Below the pieces are notes generated by a model that worked only from the letters and a program-made list of their open reading frames with translations, did not search any database and was not told the DNA's origin. 10,304 bases of DNA from Candidatus Iainarchaeum sp. GTDB lineage: Archaea; Iainarchaeota; Iainarchaeia; Iainarchaeales; DTGL01. Of the stretch, positions 6,494 through 10,304 are shown one piece after another; the stretch's first letter is position 1, and every line of letters starts with the position of its first letter. Made by a program: the position numbers and the translations under genes. Location: assembly GCA_017608575.1 (NCBI GenBank), contig JAFCFP010000036.1, forward strand, positions 1 to 10,304. Direction: 5' to 3'.

Positions 6494-7489
6494 TCAATCA
6501 TTTAAGTTTTTTACTAGGAAAGGCACAGAACCCAACTCTTTGGGCATTGGATATTTAAATGTTCTTTTGGTGCATTGCCCATAATCAAAAACCAGTCTTT
6601 TAACTGCCAAAGGTTCAATTTTAAGTTCTAATTCAGAATAGCCTTCCTTTTCAAGTTTTACCTTTAGTCGTTCATAGTATTGCTTAACATTTTTATAGTT
6701 CATGGGCACCATTTGGACCATGTGGTCAATGTGCCCTGGGGAGATGACAGCGATTTTTTCACACCCGGCGCTTCTAGCGACTGCCTCCAAAAAAGCCATT
6801 AACCCCAGCTCCCAGTTGTGGTACCTTCTACTAAATGATTCTGGTAATCCAAAGAAAGCGTGGCTTTCCACTGTCCATACAACCATTACTGGTTTTCTTG
6901 AGCCCTTGAGTCGGTGGAACTTCACTGCCGCAAAACCCCTGCTTTTATTCAAGCCTAAGAACCCTTCAAAACCATTGCCTCTCACCGTTCTGTATATTAG
7001 GGGGTCTTCGCGTTTTTGCACAATTGGCATCACATCTATCCTTACAACTTCTCCCGGAAAATTGTTTTTTCTGGTCCATGGCTTTTGCAAATGCTCAAAA
7101 CCAAGCAAAGGCGGCCCCAATTCAGCGACAAGCCTCACCCTATAACCCGAGGGCATAACCATTACACGGGAAACTGGGAAATGCTTCATGAGTTCTAAAT
7201 TAAACCTGTCGAGATCTTTTGTTGCAGGATAACGACTTGCGGAAATAACGTTCCTTTTCGGTTTTTCCCTCAACGGACTGAACGAAAATCCTTTAAGGGC
7301 GGCTCTTGCGGATATTCTTGCTATTTTTGGAATTTTTCTTGGAACAACAGGCTTTCCCCCAGTTATTGCCCTAAGAGCATTCCTAAACCTTTGCTTGGCG
7401 TGTTCTGAAAGGACTGCCCTTCTTTGTTCTTCAGGCAAGTGTGCCAAAGCCTCGGACAACTTGACAGGTCTTGGTCGCTGTCTAGCCAT
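6494..7489 (-). CDS. Unrecognised basic protein, about 331 aa
   Basis: I do not recognise the family. Counting from the ATG at 7489, residues 1-85 are rich in Arg, Lys and Pro and look disordered or nucleic-acid-binding (PVVPRKIPKIARISARAALKG at about 47-67). The rest looks like a folded alpha/beta domain, with strands such as SRVMVMPSG (108-116), RVRLVAELGPPLLGF (117-131) and KPVMVVWTVESHAFFGL (199-215). The helix ELGLMAFLEAVARSAGCEKIAVISPGHIDHMVQM (227-260) follows, then KQYYERLKVKLEKEGY (269-284). The helix-Gly-Cys-strand shape recalls N-acyltransferase-type or nucleotide-binding folds, but no catalytic motif can be named. There is no signal peptide or membrane segment. An in-frame ATG at 7504 gives five more residues; I prefer 7489 because a TATA-like TTATTTAA lies about 27 bases upstream, which would fit leaderless translation. 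It stands alone between divergent and co-directional neighbours. Confidence 0.65.
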   Translation of the reverse strand: MARQRPRPVKLSEALAHLPEEQRRAVLSEHAKQRFRNALRAITGGKPVVPRKIPKIARISARAALKGFSFSPLREKPKRNVISASRYPATKDLDRFNLELMKHFPVSRVMVMPSGYRVRLVAELGPPLLGFEHLQKPWTRKNNFPGEVVRIDVMPIVQKREDPLIYRTVRGNGFEGFLGLNKSRGFAAVKFHRLKGSRKPVMVVWTVESHAFFGLPESFSRRYHNWELGLMAFLEAVARSAGCEKIAVISPGHIDHMVQMVPMNYKNVKQYYERLKVKLEKEGYSELELKIEPLAVKRLVFDYGQCTKRTFKYPMPKELGSVPFLVKNLND

Positions 7490-7609
7490 ATAAAAGGAAT
7501 TCATAGAATAGTTAAATAACTTATCTCAAAAGGATTTAGCCCTGCATTGGCTTTTTTACAAAAATGCAAAAAATAAAAAGAGAAAACGTGTTATATATGT
7601 TGATTTTAA
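7490..7609. promoter_or_regulatory. Divergent intergenic region with candidate TATA elements
   Basis: This stretch separates the leftward 331-aa gene from the rightward Lys-rich gene and must hold promoters for both. For the leftward gene, TTATTTAA (about 7512-7519, minus strand) fits a start at 7489. For the rightward gene, AAAAATAAAAAG (7569-7580) is at a suitable distance from ATG 7610, whereas TTATATAT (7591-7598) is too close to it. A short AGCC/GGCT inverted repeat followed by T6 (7538-7557) has no gene to terminate. The assignments come from spacing only. Confidence 0.35.
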
Positions 7610-8002
7610 ATGGTGGGTAAAAAAAAGACAAAAAGAAAACATTCAAAGACTAAAAAAATTAAAAGAAAAAAGCTTTCGCTGGTTCTTAGAAAACTTGTTG
7701 AACAAGCATTCAATGGAGAATTCAAAGAGGAAAAAATAGAAGATATTGAAAGGCTCGCCCTAATGCTAATGAAAAGATTCAACATCAGCGAACAGGATAT
7801 CCAAAAGCAATTGAAAAAAAGCAAGAGAAAAGAGCCCCTGGAATTAATTGAACTTGAAAGAAAAATAAAAAAAGAACTCCTTTACGCGCCATTAACTATT
7901 CTCCAAGGAGTGCCTTCTTTTGAGAGAGACCGAGAAAGAGCACTCGACTTAGTTGTTGAGGTAAGAATGCACAGAATCAAGTTTGAAGAACACTCTGTTT
8001 AA
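7610..8002 (+). CDS. Small Lys-rich protein of unknown function (130 aa)
   Basis: The only convincing plus-strand gene. I do not recognise it. Residues 4-21 are almost all Lys and Arg (13 of 18), a likely disordered nucleic-acid-binding tail. It is followed by a predicted helical part with charged, heptad-like spacing: SLVLRKLVEQAF (23-34), EKIEDIERLALMLMKRFNISEQDIQKQLKK (41-70) and ELIELERKIKKELL (78-91). The last segment, LTILQGVPSFERDRERALDLVVEVRMH (95-121), is more conserved-looking. No membrane segment is present. A role in chromatin, ribosome assembly or RNA binding would fit the composition but is a guess. The ATG at 7610 follows an AT-rich promoter-like stretch without an obvious ribosome binding site; a GTG directly after it is an alternative. 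Its last 26 bases overlap the convergent coaD end, so both reading frames constrain that stretch. Confidence 0.68.
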   Translation: MVGKKKTKRKHSKTKKIKRKKLSLVLRKLVEQAFNGEFKEEKIEDIERLALMLMKRFNISEQDIQKQLKKSKRKEPLELIELERKIKKELLYAPLTILQGVPSFERDRERALDLVVEVRMHRIKFEEHSV

Positions 8003-8477
8003 ATTTTTCTTTAAGTGCTTTGGCAGCTGGCTTGGGAACAAAGCATGAAACGTTCCCACCAAGCGAAGCAACCTCTCTCACGATGCTTGAACTCACATAA
8101 TAATACTTTTCACTTGTCATTACAAAAAATGTATCAATGTCTTTTGAGAGCTTTCTGTTGACTGAAGCCTGTTGGAATTCAAATTCAAAATCGGACATTT
8201 CGCGCAAGCCGCGTAGAATTATTGAAACGCGTTTCTTTTTCAAGTATTCAACCAAGAGCCCTGAGAATGATTCAATTTCAACAAATGGCATTTTTTCAGT
8301 GCTTTTTTTCAATATTTCAATCCTTTCCTTCAAAGAAAAAAGCGGCTTTTTGCCGGGATTGGTTGTAACAGCAACAATTATTTTATCAAAAACCCTTGAA
8401 GCGCGCTTTAATACATCCAAGTGTCCAAGTGTAACAGGGTCAAATGTGCCGGGATAGACCGCTATTTTTTCACTCAT
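7977..8477 (-). CDS. coaD: Phosphopantetheine adenylyltransferase, bacterial CoaD type
   Basis: Joins 4'-phosphopantetheine and ATP to give dephospho-CoA, the substrate of the overlapping coaE product. The 166-aa length is typical of bacterial CoaD. The nucleotidyltransferase signature YPGTFDPVTLGHLD (8-21) has the usual His pair region, with TLGH in place of TNGH. ILRGLREMSDFEFEFQQASVNRKL (87-110) carries the Arg pair that contacts substrate, FFVMTSEKYYYVSSSIVREVASLGG (117-141) holds the SSS-I/V-hydrophobic-Arg motif, and CFVP (145-148) ends the core. Archaea normally use an unrelated-subgroup archaeal PPAT, so this looks like an acquired bacterial gene. ATG 8477 lies inside the coaE end, giving an 8-base overlap; a GGA six bases upstream may help restart of translation. 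The gene is convergent with the small Lys-rich gene and overlaps it. Confidence 0.95.
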   Translation of the reverse strand: MSEKIAVYPGTFDPVTLGHLDVLKRASRVFDKIIVAVTTNPGKKPLFSLKERIEILKKSTEKMPFVEIESFSGLLVEYLKKKRVSIILRGLREMSDFEFEFQQASVNRKLSKDIDTFFVMTSEKYYYVSSSIVREVASLGGNVSCFVPKPAAKALKEKFKQSVLQT

Positions 8478-9042
8478 TCATTCCACGCAACCATTCAATC
8501 ATTCTGTCAATTTCCTTTTCCAGTGAACCAATGGAAGAGCAGTTATTCACTACAAAGTCAGCTTTTTGTTTTTTTTCCTCAATTGGTTTCTGGCACTTAA
8601 TCCTTTTAATTATTTCATTATGGGAAAAACCCATTTTTTTCAGTCTTTCTTTTTGCAGTTCCTCAGGGCAGTAAACAACAACCACTGCGTTGAATTTTGT
8701 TTTTGGCTTTGATTCGAAGAACACAGGAACTTCAATGAACACAATTCCGGCATTTCTTTTTTTTAAAACCGCAAGCATTCTTTCAATCTTTTTTTCAACA
8801 ATTGGGTGAATAATTGATTCAAGCAGTTTCATTTTGTGTCTTGAAGAAAAGGCTTTTTTGGCAATTTCCTTTTTGTTGCTTGAACCAAACACTTTTGCAA
8901 TTTTTTTGACTGCATTGTGCTGTGCATAAATCCCTGAAACAATTTTGTCGGAATCAATTACGTTGTATCCTTTCCTTTTTAAAATCTTCAGAGCAGTGCT
9001 TTTGCCAGAAGCAATTCCACCGGTTACAGCAATAACAAGCAT
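8470..9042 (-). CDS. coaE: Dephospho-CoA kinase, CoaE type
   Basis: Phosphorylates the 3'-hydroxyl of dephospho-CoA with ATP, the last step of coenzyme A synthesis. The 190-aa P-loop kinase shows GGIASGKS (8-15), DSD (30-32) in the position of the usual DAD acceptor-site motif, LLESIIHP (73-80) matching LExIxHP, EVPVFFES (104-111) for the PLLFE strand, and a lid and C-terminal QKPIEEKKQKADFVVNN (151-167), where ADxVVxN closes the nucleotide site. The VVVVYC strand (120-125) precedes the lid. Archaea that lack this family use a GTP-dependent dephospho-CoA kinase (DUF359), so its presence beside bacterial CoaD suggests the two were acquired together. ATG 9042 is preceded by a TATA-like AT-rich element (9061-9073) at about 24 bases, which suggests a leaderless or very short-leader mRNA. 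No ribosome binding site is visible. It is the first gene of the coaE-coaD operon. Confidence 0.95.
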   Translation of the reverse strand: MLVIAVTGGIASGKSTALKILKRKGYNVIDSDKIVSGIYAQHNAVKKIAKVFGSSNKKEIAKKAFSSRHKMKLLESIIHPIVEKKIERMLAVLKKRNAGIVFIEVPVFFESKPKTKFNAVVVVYCPEELQKERLKKMGFSHNEIIKRIKCQKPIEEKKQKADFVVNNCSSIGSLEKEIDRMIEWLRGMNE

Positions 9043-9196
9043 TTATTTAAAGTAATGCAAAAAATAATAAAAGGAAGCAGGCAAGCGGTTATTATTTCCG
9101 CCCAGAAAACAGGTTTGAAATGCATCTTTTTTAAATTGTTGTGGTTTGAAAAGCAAAAAGCATATGAATTTTATTCTTTGGGCAATAAATTTAAAC
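9043..9196. other. Intergenic stretch without a gene between coaE and the RNA candidate
   Basis: Apart from the coaE TATA-like element and the small GCGG/CCGC repeat, nothing coding is convincing here. Short open frames on both strands have AT-driven composition, no ribosome binding site, and run through the structured RNA. A weak plus-strand TATA-like stretch (about 9165-9175) is at roughly the right distance to start the RNA at 9197. Confidence 0.4.
9061..9073 (-). promoter_or_regulatory. TATA-like promoter element of coaE-coaD
   Basis: Read on the minus strand this is CTTTTATTATTTT, a one-base-longer version of the 12-mer in front of gap and galT. Its centre is about 24 bases upstream of ATG 9042, which puts the predicted transcription start at or near the start codon. 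Just upstream, a small GCGG/CCGC inverted repeat with a 9-base loop (9085-9101) could be an operator or chance. Confidence 0.45.
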
Positions 9197-9269
9197 GGTG
9201 TAAGGTAGGCTTGCGTTGGTCTTTGATCATCGCAGAATTCTTCGGAATTCTTCAAGTTTACCTTACACC
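9197..9269 (+). ncRNA. Candidate structured RNA, three-way junction
   Basis: These 73 bases fold into a compact shape by hand pairing. Stem 1 joins 9197-9213 to 9253-9269 as 17 continuous pairs, two of them G-U. Stem 2 joins 9214-9221 to 9225-9232 with one U-U mismatch, one G-U pair and a UUU loop. Stem 3 joins 9234-9240 to 9245-9251, seven pairs capped by a UUCG tetraloop with the stable C-G closing pair. Single bases link the arms. All three G-U pairs and the UUCG loop exist only if the plus strand is transcribed; on the other strand they become A-C mismatches and a CGAA loop. A run of eight Ts follows after two bases, as in an RNA 3' end. It matches no class I know: not tRNA, C/D, H/ACA, SRP RNA or RNase P RNA. 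Promoter sequence upstream is weak. Confidence 0.55.
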
Positions 9270-9271
9270 AC

Positions 9272-9279
9272 TTTTTTTT
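9272..9279 (+). terminator. T8 tract ending the candidate RNA
   Basis: Eight consecutive Ts start two bases after the 17-bp stem closes. Hairpin plus U-tract is a strong end signal in bacteria, and the U-tract alone is sufficient in many archaea. It would stop plus-strand transcription before the convergent coiled-coil gene (stop at 9335). Confidence 0.5.
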
Positions 9280-9334
9280 GCAATTTTAATTAATCCTAAT
9301 TTTTTGCACTTTGGCTGAATTGGAATTATTGGAA

Positions 9335-10304
9335 TTACTTTTTGACTGACTTTTTGGCTGGAATTTTTATTGAAACCCTTTTTTGGAGTATGCCGCTTAA
9401 AAGGTTTTCAAGCTGCTTTTTTGTTGAAGCAATGGATTGCTCCAATTCGGCAAGCCTTTTTCCATTGCTTCCAAGCAATTCCCTTAATTCTCTTTCCTTT
9501 AATCTTGCCTCGCTTAACTCTTTTTCCTTTTGCTCTATTTCGCTTTTTACTTTTATTGATTTTTTTCTTTCTTCGAGTTTCAGTAATTCTTTTTCGAGCT
9601 CGTTTTCTTTCCAGAAAAAATTTTCAGTGAAATTGAATTCTTCAAGTTCCTTTATGAGTTTTGTTTTTTTGGAGAGGTCCTTTTCCTTTAAGTGCATTTC
9701 ATTGCTTTCAATCGCTTTTTCGAGTTCGCTTAAAAGGAGCTTGAATCTTTCCCCTTTTGGATCCTTTTTAAGTGCACTAAATGGCTCTTCGAGGAATTCA
9801 CGCAGTGTTTCTTTGCCGTTAGCGTTAAGGAAGTAACGCTTTGATTCAACCATTTTCTGGAGTCTTTTGAGCGGTTTTTCAATGCCGCCAACCAAGTCAG
9901 TGAATTTTTCCTTCAAGCGCCCTTTTTCAACCATTATTTCTTCTTCTCTTTCAATAATTGAAGCCAATTCCCGGAATTCCTTTGATGACTGGGTTAACTT
10001 GATTGAATTAGTGATTCTTTCAATTTCCTTTTTCTGTGCTTCAAGTTTTTGCTCTGTTTCTTTAAGGCTTTCCTCGGCGGATTTTTTCCTTTCAATTAGC
10101 TCTTGCAGTACCTTTGTTTCATGCTTTATTTTTTCAACTGAAAGAAGTGCTTTGTTTTCAGAGATTGTTTTTTTGAGCTCTGAAAGTATTTTTTCAATGC
10201 TGCTCACAACTTGGCCAAGGTTTTTGATTCTTTCTTTTAGCACAATGCCAGTATATGCGATGTTCTTTCCAAAAGAAGAAATCTCTTTTTTCAGGAGTGA
10301 TTCA
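9335..10304 (-). CDS. Long coiled-coil protein, 5' end outside the window
   Basis: The reading frame is open to the right edge, giving at least 322 residues. The first possible start inside the window, a GTG at 10243, is most likely an internal Val (context YTGIVLKERIKNLGQVV), since good protein-like sequence precedes it. Positions below count from that Val. Two long coiled coils run about 10-122 and 180-280, rich in Glu, Lys and Leu with heptad spacing. Between them, KRYFLNANGKETLREFLEEPFSALKKDPKGERFKLLLSELE is a less repetitive segment of about 40 residues. The C-terminus is basic (KIPAKKSVKK). No signal peptide, membrane segment or ATP-binding motif is visible in the part seen, so it is not a whole SMC or Rad50 protein, although the hairpin-like coil-hinge-coil layout recalls such arms. 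The function is unknown. It lies 292 bases upstream of coaE and is probably a separate transcript. Confidence 0.75.
   Translation of the reverse strand, partial: ESLLKKEISSFGKNIAYTGIVLKERIKNLGQVVSSIEKILSELKKTISENKALLSVEKIKHETKVLQELIERKKSAEESLKETEQKLEAQKKEIERITNSIKLTQSSKEFRELASIIEREEEIMVEKGRLKEKFTDLVGGIEKPLKRLQKMVESKRYFLNANGKETLREFLEEPFSALKKDPKGERFKLLLSELEKAIESNEMHLKEKDLSKKTKLIKELEEFNFTENFFWKENELEKELLKLEERKKSIKVKSEIEQKEKELSEARLKERELRELLGSNGKRLAELEQSIASTKKQLENLLSGILQKRVSIKIPAKKSVKK

Noticed and set aside
7538..7557. AGCC/GGCT hairpin followed by T6 as a terminator
   Set aside because: There is no plus-strand gene upstream for it to end, and the stem is only four pairs.
9197..9269. H/ACA or C/D box guide RNA
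   Set aside because: Stem 1 has no internal pseudouridylation pocket, the ACA is inside the stem, and the C-box-like bases on the minus strand do not match RUGAUGA.
9197..9269. Miniature transposable element with 17-base terminal inverted repeats
   Set aside because: No flanking target duplication is visible, only one copy is seen, and the wobble pairs favour an RNA. A genome-wide search could revive it.
9197..9270. tRNA-like 73-base length with terminal ACACCA
   Set aside because: No D-loop or T-loop consensus, no anticodon arm, and a 17-bp stem 1 is not compatible with a tRNA acceptor stem.
9043..9318. Open frames of 70 and 87 codons on either strand in the coaE upstream region
   Set aside because: They read through the structured-RNA region, have no ribosome binding site, and their composition follows the AT content. 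The RNA explanation fits better.
10241..10243. GTG as start of the coiled-coil gene
   Set aside because: The frame continues upstream without stops to the window edge with protein-like sequence, and there is no ribosome binding site; the Val is probably internal.

Overview
The window looks like a low-GC archaeal chromosome segment, most likely from a DPANN-type lineage; I infer this and cannot prove it. Archaeal signs are an archaeal-type phosphoglycerate kinase, TATA-box-like elements upstream of several genes, and U-tract-like ends. Several enzymes are nonetheless of bacterial type: a class I GAPDH, and the CoaD and CoaE pair for the last two steps of coenzyme A synthesis. That mosaic is typical of small-genome archaea that acquired anabolic genes from bacteria.

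Almost everything is coded on the minus strand, so transcription runs right to left. From the right edge: a long coiled-coil protein (9335 to the edge, 5' end outside the window); a 292-base intergenic region holding a plus-strand candidate structured RNA with a U-tract (9197-9279); coaE-coaD (9042 to 7977, overlapping by 8 bases); a small Lys-rich protein on the plus strand (7610-8002) whose 3' end overlaps that of coaD by 26 bases; an unrecognised basic protein (about 331 aa); a transglutaminase-fold protein that seems to lack its catalytic cysteine, followed by an Ap4A-hydrolase-like NUDIX protein; galT-manB; gap-pgk; and the N-terminus of a GlgA-like glycosyltransferase cut by the left edge.

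The left half reads as a central-carbon block. GalT and the phosphohexomutase interconvert sugar 1-phosphates and 6-phosphates, GAPDH and PGK form the lower-glycolysis/gluconeogenesis couple, and the glycosyltransferase may use nucleotide sugars for glycan or storage polysaccharide. The gap and galT units carry the same 12-base TATA-like element upstream. The right half combines coenzyme A synthesis with proteins of unknown role.

The observations I rate highest are the three-way-junction RNA candidate at 9197-9269, the apparent pseudo-transglutaminase, the bacterial CoaD/CoaE pair, the archaeal/bacterial GAPDH-PGK mosaic with a degenerate glycine loop in PGK, and the unassigned 331-aa protein. 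No CRISPR array, tRNA, rRNA or insertion sequence was found.
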